Of a stretch of DNA of 50,441 nt, positions 1 through 9,199 are shown one piece after another. Location of the stretch: NCBI GenBank assembly GCA_903862645.1, contig CAIOZF010000004.1, positions 1 to 50,441 on the forward strand. The letters run 5' to 3'. The translations under genes were made by a program, and so were the position numbers. The first letter of the stretch is position 1. Every line of letters starts with the position of its first letter. The notes beneath the pieces were generated by a model. It did no database searches. It had not been told where the DNA came from and saw only the letters and a program-made list of their open reading frames with translations. The stretch comes from an uncultured Gammaproteobacteria bacterium (GTDB lineage: Bacteria; Pseudomonadota; Gammaproteobacteria; Pseudomonadales; Pseudohongiellaceae).

Positions 1-8
1 CTGAAAAA

Positions 9-84
9 TGGCTGGGGTGGCTGGACTCGAACCAACGCATGCAAGGATCAAAACCTTGTGCCTTACCAACTTGGCGACACCCCA
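9..84 (-). tRNA. tRNA-Gln (anticodon TTG)
   Basis: Read on the minus strand, the segment folds as a 76-nt tRNA with CCA encoded. The acceptor strand is TGGGGTG paired with CACCCCA. The D-arm is GCCAAGTTGGTAAGGC, the anticodon loop TTTTGAT carries TTG, and the T-loop has the canonical GGTTCGAGTCC. It closely resembles gammaproteobacterial tRNA-Gln as I remember it. It lies directly downstream of ispE on the same strand, a common arrangement in this class. Confidence 0.95.
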
Positions 85-150
85 ATAACTTGCGCACCTT
101 TTACTACAACTCGTGCGATAACTTTTGCAAAAGCATGTTTGCATGCCGGG

Positions 151-978
151 TCAGATTGCACTGCTTTTTTGCAGGCCGCGAGCGACAAATCCTCGCCAGC
201 CTGTCGGTAGTTGCTGCAACAATTTTTGTGCCTCAGCTTCCGAATCGAACCCTGCGAATACACTTGCACCGGTTCCGGTCATCCGGGCATCAACGAATTC
301 ATTGAGCCATTTCAGCGCGTTGTCCACCTGCGGATAGAGCTTGCGGACGATGTTTTCACAGTCATTTCTGGTCTGCCCAGCCAGAAAGGCGGCCATTTTG
401 ATTGCAGTCGTGTTCCGTGTCAATTGCTGATTGGAAAAAATGTCCCGGGTGGAAACATGACAATCCGGTGTCACCACAAGGAAGAATTTCTGCGGTAAAT
501 CCACGATTGTCAGGATTTCGCCTACGCCTTCGGCCCATGTGGATTGCCCTTTGACGAACACCGGGACATCAGCACCGAGGCGAACTCCCAGGGCGCACAG
601 TGCGTCATTACTGAGTCTAGTGTCCCACAGGCGGTTCAGCGCCAGCAGAGTAGTCGCGGCGTTGGAGCTGCCACCTCCCAGCCCGGCCCCCATCGGGATA
701 TTTTTTTCCAGGCGGATATCGGCCCCCATTGTGCAGCCACTGTGCTCGCGCAATGCTCGCGCTGCACGTAGAATCAGATTGTCATCAGTTTGCAATTCGG
801 GATTGTCGCATTGCAGTGTGAGGAGGCCGCTGTCCTCACGTCTGAAGTGCAGGCGATCGTTAAAGTCGATGATCTGAAAGATCGTCTGCAATTCATGATA
901 GCCGTCGGGTCTGCGTCCGGTGATGTGCAGGAACAGATTCAGTTTGGCCGGGGAGTTGAGGGTCAGGATTTCGTTCAT
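151..978 (-). CDS. ispE: 4-diphosphocytidyl-2-C-methyl-D-erythritol kinase
   Basis: The 275-residue protein is a GHMP-superfamily kinase. It phosphorylates the 2-hydroxyl of CDP-ME with ATP in the cytosolic MEP pathway to isoprenoid precursors. The N-terminal [20 protein letters not shown] is the family signature, with the Lys and Asp of the active site. A glycine-rich ATP loop [14 protein letters not shown] follows at about residues 94-107. The C-terminal [10 protein letters not shown] is the third GHMP motif. Length is normal (about 280). It follows lolB by 14 nt on the same strand and precedes tRNA-Gln, so lolB-ispE is probably one transcript. Confidence 0.97.
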   Translation of the reverse strand: MNEILTLNSPAKLNLFLHITGRRPDGYHELQTIFQIIDFNDRLHFRREDSGLLTLQCDNPELQTDDNLILRAARALREHSGCTMGADIRLEKNIPMGAGLGGGSSNAATTLLALNRLWDTRLSNDALCALGVRLGADVPVFVKGQSTWAEGVGEILTIVDLPQKFFLVVTPDCHVSTRDIFSNQQLTRNTTAIKMAAFLAGQTRNDCENIVRKLYPQVDNALKWLNEFVDARMTGTGASVFAGFDSEAEAQKLLQQLPTGWRGFVARGLQKSSAI

Positions 979-992
979 GAGTGCCTTGGCGC

Positions 993-1595
993 TTACTGCA
1001 GAAGCGTCCAGTCCAGTCTCACAAAATCCAGACGCAGAGGTGACTTCTGGATACGGATGCGGGTGGGCAGTGATTCTGTTGCGTAGCTGGTATAGCCCAG
1101 ATATTCCACCTGCCAGCCAGACTGCTGCAGGCTGATCAGTCGATTGTCGATGTCGAATGCCGGTTCACTAGTGGCGCCGGGCGCGGGAATTCCCTTGATC
1201 CAGTAACTCAGTTGCGCCACTGGCAATTCATATCCCAGCTGCTCATAAACCAGTTGTTCAGGCGTGTCTGCGGTCAGAGCGTCTTTGCCTTCCTGCTGCA
1301 GCACCACCCTGCCGGGTGTCCCGGTGATCTCAGTCGCTCCCGCATTCAGAGTGCCCCAGAGATTGATGACATAGTCCTCGCCTCGCTGTTGCCACCGTAT
1401 GCGCGAGGAATGCGATTCCTTGTCATCCCGCACACCGATACGGCCGGTGAACTCCCACAAAGTCATGGATTCGAGGACTTGCAGCCGCTGCCCCCAATCA
1501 TCGTTGATAGGGGCGTCCATGCGTGGGGTGGTGGCGCAGGCTGTCAGCAACAGCGGCAGCAGGACAGACCTAAGGATGGTTTTGATGCCGGTCAC
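993..1595 (-). CDS. lolB: Outer-membrane lipoprotein receptor LolB
   Basis: LolB is the outer-membrane receptor that accepts lipoproteins from LolA and inserts them in the inner leaflet. From the chosen GTG start the protein is 200 residues, the usual length. It opens with a short lipoprotein signal ending in the lipobox LLTAC. The body has the one-domain open-barrel pattern, including [14 protein letters not shown] and an alternating hydrophobic core. The GTG lies one nucleotide after the TAG of the upstream TPR gene, which suggests translational coupling. The frame is open for another 67 codons upstream but only inside that gene, so the longer form is rejected. The next gene is ispE. Confidence 0.93.
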   Translation of the reverse strand: MTGIKTILRSVLLPLLLTACATTPRMDAPINDDWGQRLQVLESMTLWEFTGRIGVRDDKESHSSRIRWQQRGEDYVINLWGTLNAGATEITGTPGRVVLQQEGKDALTADTPEQLVYEQLGYELPVAQLSYWIKGIPAPGATSEPAFDIDNRLISLQQSGWQVEYLGYTSYATESLPTRIRIQKSPLRLDFVRLDWTLLQ

Positions 1596-1596
1596 G

Positions 1597-3324
1597 CTAA
1601 CTGCCCGTGCCAGAGAATTTTTCGATGACGCGCTTGAGAAGTGTACTGTCCGGGTTTTCCTGCAGCGCTTCGTCCCATAGCTCGCTGGCTTCGCTGTGAC
1701 GACCCATTGCCCACAGGACTTCGCCAAGGTGTGCGGCGACTTCCTGATCACGGAACAGCAGATAAGCGCGCTGCAGATTGGCCAGAGCTTCTTCATAGCG
1801 TCCCAGTTTGTATTGGATCCAGCCCAGGCTGTCGATGATGGCGGGGTCCTCCGGATCGATCGCCACTGCGCGTTCGATCAGGCTCAGTGCTTCGTTAAAG
1901 CGATCAGTACGGTCTGCCAGCGAGTAACCCAGATGGTTCAATGCGCGAGCGTCGTTTGGGTCCAGCGCGATGATACTGCGCAGGTCCTCCTCGACGCGTG
2001 TCGAGTCATTCAGGCGTTCGCTGACCAGCACGCGAGCAAATAGCAGGTCGGTGTTGTCAGGGAGTGCGGTGATCGCCTCAGTCAATAGAGTCTCGGCTGC
2101 TTCGTTGTAGCCGGCGGCCAGCAGGGCGTCGGCCTCCACGGTCGTCAGCAAAGCCTGCAGTCGCGGATTGCCTTCGGAAACGCTCATCGCCCACTCGTGC
2201 GCCGCATCGAAACTGCCATCCTGCACCAGCAACCGAATGACCTGACGCTGGGCATTCAAGAAGTTATTGGAGTCGAGTTTCACCTGCTGATAATGCGCAA
2301 CGGCCTCGCTGTTGTTGTCCTCGGCCTCGGCGATGTAGCCTAGATAGAAATGGGTGTCATTGGGGCGGTAGTTGACATTGAGCAGTCGTGTAAACAACTC
2401 CTTGGCTCTGGGGACGGACTCAAGTTCGAGTTCGAGAAGTGCCAGCGAATAGAGTGTCTCATTGTCATCGGGAGCCATCTCGGCCAGAGTCGCAAACTGC
2501 GTTCTGGCGTTCTGGAGATCCTGTGCCTGCACCAGCAGCCGCGCATAGTTGAAACGCATCAGGCGGTTGTCGGGGTAGGTTTCGATTCCGACTTTGAGAA
2601 TCGCAAGCGACTCGTCGATCTTGTTCTGTTGCAGTTGCAACTGGGCTTCGATCAGCACCAGCCGCGCCGAGTCTCCATAGACCTTCTTGTAGGCCACCAG
2701 TTCGATCATCGCGGCCTCAGTGAGCTGGCTCTGCTCCAGCAACTGTATGAGGCTGTAATGCAGAGAGCGGTGCTCGGGGTAGGTCAGTCGCAACTCTCTG
2801 AGGGCATTGATGATGGTGCCGCGCGCCGGGATCGAAAGGTCTGCGGTGCGGGTGGCGATGGAACTGAAATCGATCTCTCCGCCCAGTTCCAGTACTCGTC
2901 GCATGTGGGCGACGGCCTCATCGACATTGCCGCTTTCCAGCAGCTGATAGCTCAGGACCAGATGCGGCTCTACCGAGTCGGGGTCCTTTTCAATCCACAG
3001 GCGGCCGAGTTCGGTCATCGCCTCTGTATCGCCCAGAGCTGAGGCAAACTGACTCGCGCGACGAATGACGCCCAAGTCCTGCGTTTCCATGGCCATGGCG
3101 TAGTAGTCCTGCGCGGCCTCGGGCAAATACCCGCGTTGACCACCCAGTTCATTGAGAATGGCGCGATTCAATTGTTCGGTGGTGAAATTGCCGTACGCGA
3201 TCGGTTCAGGCGCCGGCGCGGCAGCCTCGGTGACCGGTTCTTCCTGGGGCGGAGGAACCGATTGACATGCCCCCAGTGCGAGAGCCATGGCCAGCAAGAG
3301 CGATCTTGTAGGAAGTCTGTTCAT
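1597..3324 (-). CDS. TPR-repeat outer-membrane lipoprotein
   Basis: The 575-residue protein has a lipoprotein signal, with lipobox-like LALGAC at about residues 15-20 followed by QSVPPP. A Pro/Ala/Glu-rich linker and then tandem TPR units fill the rest of the chain. The C-terminal units are clearest, for example ARALNHLGYSLADR and IDSLGWIQYKLGRYEEALAN. Genes of this type sit upstream of lolB in many Pseudomonas-like genomes. The function is not established; TPR arrays imply protein-protein contacts at the envelope. The stop codon is one base from the lolB start. It diverges from hemA across a 358-bp region. Confidence 0.88.
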   Translation of the reverse strand: MNRLPTRSLLLAMALALGACQSVPPPQEEPVTEAAAPAPEPIAYGNFTTEQLNRAILNELGGQRGYLPEAAQDYYAMAMETQDLGVIRRASQFASALGDTEAMTELGRLWIEKDPDSVEPHLVLSYQLLESGNVDEAVAHMRRVLELGGEIDFSSIATRTADLSIPARGTIINALRELRLTYPEHRSLHYSLIQLLEQSQLTEAAMIELVAYKKVYGDSARLVLIEAQLQLQQNKIDESLAILKVGIETYPDNRLMRFNYARLLVQAQDLQNARTQFATLAEMAPDDNETLYSLALLELELESVPRAKELFTRLLNVNYRPNDTHFYLGYIAEAEDNNSEAVAHYQQVKLDSNNFLNAQRQVIRLLVQDGSFDAAHEWAMSVSEGNPRLQALLTTVEADALLAAGYNEAAETLLTEAITALPDNTDLLFARVLVSERLNDSTRVEEDLRSIIALDPNDARALNHLGYSLADRTDRFNEALSLIERAVAIDPEDPAIIDSLGWIQYKLGRYEEALANLQRAYLLFRDQEVAAHLGEVLWAMGRHSEASELWDEALQENPDSTLLKRVIEKFSGTGS

Positions 3325-3682
3325 GCGCTGTCATTCACCAGAGGTTGACCCGGGAGCGGGTTGGGTAAAGTGCCGGATGGAAATTATAAGTCACAGAGGG
3401 TGTTGGCTGGCAGAGTGCTGTCTGACAGGAACACAAGTGCTAGCCAGTGTACATTTATTGGAGTCGCTTTAACAACTTCGCCCGGCTGGTTCAGGGCCGG
3501 ACAGCGGCGCTAGAATACTGGCTCATGGACTCCGCTTCGCTGGTGCTGCTTGGGGGTTGACGCCTGCAGCGGGCAGCCCCGGAATTATGTCGATGGGCAC
3601 CGCTACACTTATTTAGTACTATGACCAGCTTTTTTTCGCTTCTCGATCTGCCCTAGGTTCTGGGTGTTAGGCAAGGTTTTCT
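3325..3682. promoter_or_regulatory. Divergent intergenic region, TPR-lolB / hemA
   Basis: This 358-bp gene-free stretch must hold promoters for both directions. A TAGAAT hexamer at 3511-3516 is a plausible minus-10 element for hemA, but no good minus-35 sits 17 bp upstream. A TTGACG at 3557-3562 has only a weak partner (AATTAT, 20 bp away). No RNA fold or operator was evident. The individual promoter guesses are low confidence. Confidence 0.35.
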
Positions 3683-5035
3683 ATGGCGTTGGTCCTGCTT
3701 GGCATAAATCACAATACCGCGAACGTCGATTTTCGCGAGCAGGTCGCCTTTCCGCCCGAGAAGGTCGGGGATGCGATCAGGCGTGCCAGCGAATTGGAGG
3801 GCGTCGAAGAACTGGTGATTGTCTCGACCTGCAACCGCACCGAACTCTATGTGCAGATCGACCTTGGCGAGACCTCGGCCGTTGACCCCGATGTTTACAT
3901 CGATCCGGAATTGATGCGCGAACATGAGTGCCGTTTGATCACATGGCTGAGTCAGTTCCATGGACTGCAGGAAGATGAGGTTCGCCGTTCCTCCTATTTC
4001 CGTTGGCGCGACGATGTCATCCGTCACCTGATGAGGGTGTCCTGTGGACTGGACTCAATGGTTTTGGGTGAGCCGCAAATACTCGGGCAGATCAAGTCAG
4101 CCTATGCCGTTTCCAAGGACATGGGTGTCATCGGCGGCAATCTCGGGCGCGCCTTCCAGGAAGCCTTTTCAATCGCCAAGCAGGTCCGCACCGACACCGC
4201 TATCGGCGAGAGCCCCGTCTCAGTAGCATATGCCGCAGTAACGTTGGCGGAACAAATCTTCTCCGATCTGTCCAGCCTCAACGCACTGCTGATTGGGGCG
4301 GGACGCACAATAGAGCTGGTGGCCAGGCATCTAACCGAAAAGGGCGTGCGCAATATAGTAGTGGCCAACCGCACCCTGCAGAATGCAGTAGAACTGGGGG
4401 CAAAATTCGGTGCCGAGGGCGTGCTGCTCTCCGATATTCCCGAACAGTTGGTGAAGGCCGACATTGTGGTTTCCTCTACCAACAGCCAGTTGCCATTGCT
4501 GGGGAAGGGCGCAGTGGAGAGTGCCATCAAGCGGCGCCGTCACAAACCGATCCTGCTGGTGGATCTGGCGGTGCCCCGGGACATTGAGCCCCAGGTTGGC
4601 GAGATTGCTGATGCTTATCTCTACAGCATCGACGACATTCGTGACGTAATTGAAGACAGCGTCAAGAGCCGGACGGAGGCTGCAGCGCAGGCCAGTTCGA
4701 TCATCGAGAGAGGGGTGCAGGATTACATTCGCCAGCTGCGTTCGCTCAACGCCGTCAATACGTTGCGAGCCTTCCGTGACAAGGCCGAACAGATTCGCAG
4801 TCGTGAGACTGAAAAGGCGCTGAGGGCGCTGGAACGAGGCGAACCCGCAGCTCAGGTGCTGGAGTCATTGGCCCGAGGTCTCACCAATAAACTGATTCAT
4901 TCTCCCAGCGTGCAAATGAAGAAGGCCAGTGCCGACGGCCGCGACGAGGTCGTGCAGCTGACGCGCGAACTGTTCGAACTGGATGAACCGCTGACATTAT
5001 CGCCCCCCCCCCCTGCAGACTCTGAAAACCCATGA
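3683..5035 (+). CDS. hemA: Glutamyl-tRNA reductase
   Basis: HemA reduces glutamate on tRNA-Glu to glutamate-1-semialdehyde with NADPH, the first committed step of C5-pathway tetrapyrrole synthesis. The 450-residue protein starts [13 protein letters not shown]. It carries the catalytic motif [10 protein letters not shown] with Cys50, the [15 protein letters not shown] block, a Rossmann segment ([17 protein letters not shown]) and the C-terminal dimerisation helix. The last residues include a proline run encoded by eleven consecutive C (5003-5013). Its TGA overlaps the prfA start (ATGA at 5032-5035), so the two are translationally coupled. hemA-prfA-prmC is the usual gammaproteobacterial order. 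Confidence 0.98.
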   Translation: MALVLLGINHNTANVDFREQVAFPPEKVGDAIRRASELEGVEELVIVSTCNRTELYVQIDLGETSAVDPDVYIDPELMREHECRLITWLSQFHGLQEDEVRRSSYFRWRDDVIRHLMRVSCGLDSMVLGEPQILGQIKSAYAVSKDMGVIGGNLGRAFQEAFSIAKQVRTDTAIGESPVSVAYAAVTLAEQIFSDLSSLNALLIGAGRTIELVARHLTEKGVRNIVVANRTLQNAVELGAKFGAEGVLLSDIPEQLVKADIVVSSTNSQLPLLGKGAVESAIKRRRHKPILLVDLAVPRDIEPQVGEIADAYLYSIDDIRDVIEDSVKSRTEAAAQASSIIERGVQDYIRQLRSLNAVNTLRAFRDKAEQIRSRETEKALRALERGEPAAQVLESLARGLTNKLIHSPSVQMKKASADGRDEVVQLTRELFELDEPLTLSPPPPADSENP

Positions 5036-6117
5036 AAGAATCGATATTCAATAAACTGGAAAACCTCAAGGATCGCTATCAGGAGCTGGAGGCGCTGCTG
5101 AGCGATTCCGAGGTCCTCTCCAATCAAGAGCGTTTCCGCAACCTCTCCAAAGAGTTCGCAGAGATCGAGCCCGTGGTAAAGGCCTTCACGCAGTTCCAGG
5201 ACGTACAGGATCAGCTGCGCCAGGCCCGTGAGATGCAGAAAGACGCCGACAGCGATATTCGCGCTATGGCTGACGACGAGGTCAAGAGCATCGAGGCCGG
5301 GCTGGACGAACAGGAACTTGAACTGCAGAAACTCCTCTTGCCCAGGGACGAGAAAGACAGCTGCAACATCTTTCTGGAGGTACGTGCTGGCACTGGCGGC
5401 GATGAGGCGGCAATCTTCTCCGGCGATCTGTTCCGCATGTATTCGCGTTACGCGGAAGTGCAGGGTTGGCGTCTGGAAATTCTCAGCGAACGTCCCGGCG
5501 AGCACGGGGGTTACAAGGAAATTATCACCCGCATCGAGGGTCGCAATGTCTATGGCCATCTGAAGTTCGAGTCCGGCGCCCACCGCGTGCAGCGTGTGCC
5601 GGAAACCGAGACTCAGGGGCGCATCCACACCTCCGCATGCACAGTAGCCGTCATGCCGGCCATGGACGAACTTGCCGAGATAGAGATCAACAAGGCCGAC
5701 CTGCGCGTCGATACCTATCGTTCCAGCGGTGCTGGGGGGCAGCACGTGAACAAAACCGATTCGGCAATCCGGCTCACCCATATCCCGACGGGGATCGTGG
5801 TGGAGTGTCAGGACGAACGCTCGCAGCACAAGAACCGCGCCCGGGCGATGTCGCTGCTGCATGCCAAAATCAACGATCAGGCCCAGCAGGCGGCGGCGAA
5901 AGAAGTCTCTGATACACGCCGGCAGCTAGTCGGCACGGGGGATCGCTCCGAACGAATCCGCACCTACAATTATCCGCAGGGACGGGTCACCGATCACCGT
6001 ATCAATCTCACCGTCTACAAACTGGGTGAGGTCATGGAAGGTGCTCTGGATTCGGTGATCCAGCCGCTCGTCAACGAGCATCAGGCCGACCTGCTCTCCG
6101 AGCTGGCGGATTCCTGA
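5032..6117 (+). CDS. prfA: Peptide chain release factor 1
   Basis: RF1 recognises UAA and UAG and triggers peptidyl-tRNA hydrolysis on the ribosome. The 361-residue product has the codon-recognition segment [13 protein letters not shown], in which the PxT tripeptide reads PET. It also has the catalytic [13 protein letters not shown], with GGQ at residues 235-237, whose Gln is the methylation target of the next gene product. Length is standard. The start codon overlaps the hemA stop, and prmC follows after about 30 bp, making a three-gene operon. Confidence 0.98.
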   Translation: MKESIFNKLENLKDRYQELEALLSDSEVLSNQERFRNLSKEFAEIEPVVKAFTQFQDVQDQLRQAREMQKDADSDIRAMADDEVKSIEAGLDEQELELQKLLLPRDEKDSCNIFLEVRAGTGGDEAAIFSGDLFRMYSRYAEVQGWRLEILSERPGEHGGYKEIITRIEGRNVYGHLKFESGAHRVQRVPETETQGRIHTSACTVAVMPAMDELAEIEINKADLRVDTYRSSGAGGQHVNKTDSAIRLTHIPTGIVVECQDERSQHKNRARAMSLLHAKINDQAQQAAAKEVSDTRRQLVGTGDRSERIRTYNYPQGRVTDHRINLTVYKLGEVMEGALDSVIQPLVNEHQADLLSELADS

Positions 6118-6148
6118 TTACCGGTGGGCACTTGATTAAAGGTCGATC

Positions 6149-7009
6149 ATGACAGGCACTAGCATCAAACAGGCACTGCGCATGGCGCAGCATGCGCTGA
6201 TGGGCAGTGATACAGCACAGATTGATGCCGAACTCCTGCTCGCTGCTGCGCTTGGAAAACCCCGAACTCACCTCTATACCTGGCCCGAGCAGATTCTCAC
6301 TCCGGCGCAGCGTTCCTATTTTGAGTCGGTGTTGGAGCGTCGCGTGCTGGGCGAGCCTGTGGCCTACATCATCGGTACCCGCGATTTCTGGACATTGAAC
6401 CTGCGCGTCAACCGCCATGTGCTGATTCCACGCCCGGAAACCGAGCTGCTGGTAGAAACGGCACTGGCGCTGGTGACGACACCGGAAGCCCAAATTGCCG
6501 ACCTCGGCACCGGCAGTGGAGCGATTGCTCTAGCGCTTGCCTCCGAACGGCGACTGTGGAAAGTGGTGGCAACCGACATGAGCATCGCCGCATTAACAGT
6601 AGCGAGCGATAACGCCAGCCTGCTGGGTATTCCGAATGTGGAGTTCCGGCAGGGCAGCTGGTGTGAATCCCTCGAACCCGCGCAGTTCGATCTGATCGTC
6701 AGCAACCCACCCTATATTGATGCTGCTGATCCGCATCTTGCCCAGGGTGATCTGCGCTTCGAGCCACGGTCCGCGTTAGTAGCGGCCGATGAGGGGCTGG
6801 CCGACATCCACGCTTTGTGTTCACAGGCTTCGAACCATCTAAAGACTGGCGGTTGGCTCCTCCTCGAACACGGTTGGACGCAGGGCTCTTCTGTCAGGGG
6901 CAGTCTTGAGCAGAACGGGTTTGACGCGGTCAGCACTCTGAAGGATTTGAATGGCAATGATCGCGTCACGCTGGGGCGCCGAGGCCTATCGCCACCAGCG
7001 CTACCGTGA
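6149..7009 (+). CDS. prmC: Release factor glutamine methyltransferase
   Basis: PrmC (HemK) N5-methylates the GGQ glutamine of RF1 and RF2 using S-adenosylmethionine. The 286-residue protein has a helical N-terminal domain, then the SAM-binding loop ADLGTGSGAIALALA near residue 114. The catalytic motif SNPPYI follows, with Asn at about residue 186. Length matches the family (about 280). It sits directly after its substrate gene prfA. A weak ribosome site (AAAGGTCG) precedes ATG 6149. Confidence 0.97.
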   Translation: MTGTSIKQALRMAQHALMGSDTAQIDAELLLAAALGKPRTHLYTWPEQILTPAQRSYFESVLERRVLGEPVAYIIGTRDFWTLNLRVNRHVLIPRPETELLVETALALVTTPEAQIADLGTGSGAIALALASERRLWKVVATDMSIAALTVASDNASLLGIPNVEFRQGSWCESLEPAQFDLIVSNPPYIDAADPHLAQGDLRFEPRSALVAADEGLADIHALCSQASNHLKTGGWLLLEHGWTQGSSVRGSLEQNGFDAVSTLKDLNGNDRVTLGRRGLSPPALP

Positions 7010-7143
7010 TGGCTATCGCTCCTGTCTCCAAGTAGGCGGATGCTAATCTGCTCGTTGTTATAATGGGCATTGTGCTGCAGCCTAATGGCATGCTGACCGG
7101 AACCCCTGCCATCACACGGGAAACCCCAGCGTCGTCGCAGTGC

Positions 7144-7680
7144 TCAGAACCCTGATCCTGGCTGTTTCAGGAATTCGATCTCCTCTTCGCTAGAGAGGCG
7201 ACCGAGAATTGCATTCCTGTGCGGGTAACGTCCGAAGCGGTCGATGATGATTTTATGCTTGAGTTCAAACTCATAGTTGCCCTGCGGGGCATGCTCGCGA
7301 TACAGCCCTTCGGCGATGGCATGAATCTCTCTGGACTCGCTGTGCATATAGGGTAGCAGCAAGAACGCGCGCTCAACCGGGGAGAGATGACTGAGGGCTC
7401 CGGCGGTGACGGCCTCCTGCGCCAGCACTAATGCCATTGGGTCCTGCGCGAATGCCGCAGGAGTGTTGCGGTGGATATTGCGGGAGAACTGGTCCAGTAC
7501 AATGATCTCAGCGAGGCGGTCCGTGGGTCTCTCTCGCCAAAGGAATAGTTCCGCCTGCGCAGCTCGATTCAGTAGCGGCAGAAAGCGCTCCCTGATCAAG
7601 GCATCGAACGTGGGGTCAGCAACCCACCATTGCTTCGGTTCAATCTCCTCAAACCAGAATTTGAGCACTGCGTTGTCCAT
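7144..7680 (-). CDS. DUF924 family protein
   Basis: The 178-residue cytosolic protein has the features I associate with DUF924 (PF06041). These are an N-terminal VLKFWFEEIEPKQWW, then LDQFSRNIHRNTPAAFAQD, then LLPYMHSESREIH. The fold is all-helical and TPR-like. No enzymatic activity is firmly established for the family. The gene lies opposite to the hemA operon and breaks the more usual prmC-moeB adjacency. Start ATG 7680 gives the complete N-terminal motif, and no upstream extension is needed. Confidence 0.85.
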   Translation of the reverse strand: MDNAVLKFWFEEIEPKQWWVADPTFDALIRERFLPLLNRAAQAELFLWRERPTDRLAEIIVLDQFSRNIHRNTPAAFAQDPMALVLAQEAVTAGALSHLSPVERAFLLLPYMHSESREIHAIAEGLYREHAPQGNYEFELKHKIIIDRFGRYPHRNAILGRLSSEEEIEFLKQPGSGF

Positions 7681-7889
7681 ACTCTCCCCTCCGTCCAGCC
7701 TTGTCTTGATTTGTAGCTGTATACTATTTGGGAGTTTGCGTTTGATCGCAAGGCCTGCAGTACCAAATCGTGCCCTGGACGGAGGTGCAATTTCGGTTGA
7801 AACAGAGCAAAATCCGCCGCCGTGAAGAAGTGCTTCAAAAAAATACTGACTGCGTGAGTGTGTCTATGCTCACGTCGAGGAGACTTTAA

Positions 7890-8393
7890 GTGACGATGTC
7901 CAATGTTCGCCGTTCCACCTTGCGCGCGCGCATGGTGTTCTCTTTTCTGGTGTTGGGGCTATTGGTGCCGGGGCATTCTCAGGCGCAGGTTTTCCCGCGC
8001 GGAAATGGTCTGGCGCTAGAAGGAATCAGGCAGTTTGATATGTACGCGGAAGTCAGCGATTGGATTGGCATGGCGGGTGATCCCAAAGAATTCCGGTTGA
8101 ATGTCCAGAGAGGGTTCGAGGCCGGTTTGGAGTCAGCAGGTGTCTCTCGTCGTGTGGCGGCTCGTGATTCCCTGATCTGCAGGGTACAGGCGACCGTGGC
8201 AGGCGAACTGGTGGCTTATACCTCCAGAGTGGAATACTGGGGTAACACCCCGGTGGGTGTGCATGCCCTGCTCTGGGAAAACGGCAGCATCGCCACCGTG
8301 CCGCAGGCGCAATTCAACGAAGAACTCGTGGCCACTCAGTGCGCGAACTACTTCGCCGAAGAGTGGCAGAAGTGGAATCCCAGCCAGAGCTGA
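7890..8393 (+). CDS. Exported protein of unknown function
   Basis: The 167-residue product has a classical signal peptide: a basic start, the hydrophobic core MVFSFLVLGLLVPG, and probable cleavage near HSQAQ-V, about residue 31. The mature part is a small globular domain of about 135 residues with two cysteines and a VAYTSRVEYWG segment. I do not recognise the family. The GTG at 7890 is preferred because GAGGAG (7877-7882) is 7 nt upstream, whereas the ATG at 7896 would have 13 nt spacing. It precedes the moeB-like gene by 53 nt and is probably co-transcribed with it. Confidence 0.75.
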   Translation: MTMSNVRRSTLRARMVFSFLVLGLLVPGHSQAQVFPRGNGLALEGIRQFDMYAEVSDWIGMAGDPKEFRLNVQRGFEAGLESAGVSRRVAARDSLICRVQATVAGELVAYTSRVEYWGNTPVGVHALLWENGSIATVPQAQFNEELVATQCANYFAEEWQKWNPSQS

Positions 8394-8446
8394 GTAGTTC
8401 GGGTTACACTGCGTCAGTTGCAAATTTCCAGTAAGGACGAACCACA

Positions 8447-9199
8447 ATGCGGGACGACGAGCTACTGCGCTACAGCCGTCAGATCATGCTGCCGGAGATG
8501 GACGTTGCGGGTCAGCAGAAATTGCTGGACGCCACTGTGCTGATTGTCGGCATGGGTGGGCTGGGATGTCCGGCCGCCATGTACCTTGCCTCTGCCGGCG
8601 TCGGGCACCTCATCATTGCCGACGACGACACTGTTGAAATCACCAATCTGCAGCGTCAGATCGCTCACGGTCAGCACTCACTAGGGCAGGCCAAGGTTTT
8701 GTCGGCGCAGGAAACGCTGCGGGGGCTCAACCCCGATGTTCGCATTACTCCTCTGCAGAAGCGTCTCACGGACGAAGATCTCGATGCACTCGTGCCGACT
8801 GCCACGGTGGTAGTCGATGCCTGCGACAACTTCACGACACGCTTCGCGCTCAACAAAGCCTGCGTTCGACACCGTGTGCCGCTGGTATCCGGGGCGGCCA
8901 TCCGCATGGAAGGGCAGGTGGCGGTTTTCGACAGCAGGGAAGAGAGCAGCCCCTGTTATCAGTGCCTGTACCGTCTAGGCGACGATGAGCAGGCCACCTG
9001 TTCCCGCAACGGGGTTATGGCGCCAGTAGTCGGCATCATCGGCTCGGTGCAGGCGATGGAGGCCATCAAGGTGATCTCAGGGGTTGGCAAATCGCTGACC
9101 GGCCGCCTGTTACTGCTGGATGCCCGCAACATGCAGTGGCGGGAAATGCGGCTGCCGCGAGACCCCGAGTGCGCGGTCTGCTCCACACGTGCCCGCTAG
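8447..9199 (+). CDS. moeB: MoeB/ThiF-family adenylyltransferase (E1-like)
   Basis: These enzymes adenylate the C-terminal Gly-Gly of a small sulfur carrier (MoaD for molybdopterin, or ThiS for thiamine). The 250-residue protein begins RYSRQIMLPEMDVAGQQKL. It has the ATP loop VLIVGMGGLGCPAAMYLASA, the helper residues in DDDTVEITNLQRQIAHG, and a zinc site made of CYQC (about residue 170) and CAVC at the C terminus. The MoeB-type Cys lies in ATCSRNGVMAPVVG. Linkage to hemA-prfA-prmC favours MoeB over ThiF, but the two cannot be separated by sequence alone. Its 3' end overlaps the opposite TonB receptor gene by 4 bp. Confidence 0.92.
   Translation: MRDDELLRYSRQIMLPEMDVAGQQKLLDATVLIVGMGGLGCPAAMYLASAGVGHLIIADDDTVEITNLQRQIAHGQHSLGQAKVLSAQETLRGLNPDVRITPLQKRLTDEDLDALVPTATVVVDACDNFTTRFALNKACVRHRVPLVSGAAIRMEGQVAVFDSREESSPCYQCLYRLGDDEQATCSRNGVMAPVVGIIGSVQAMEAIKVISGVGKSLTGRLLLLDARNMQWREMRLPRDPECAVCSTRAR

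Noticed and set aside
4897-5862. 321-codon open frame antisense to hemA/prfA
   Set aside because: It lies opposite two certain genes and has no recognisable domain or ribosome site.
7596-7838. 80-codon minus-strand frame upstream of the DUF924 gene
   Set aside because: It overlaps the DUF924 start region, has no ribosome site or conserved look, and probably reflects chance.
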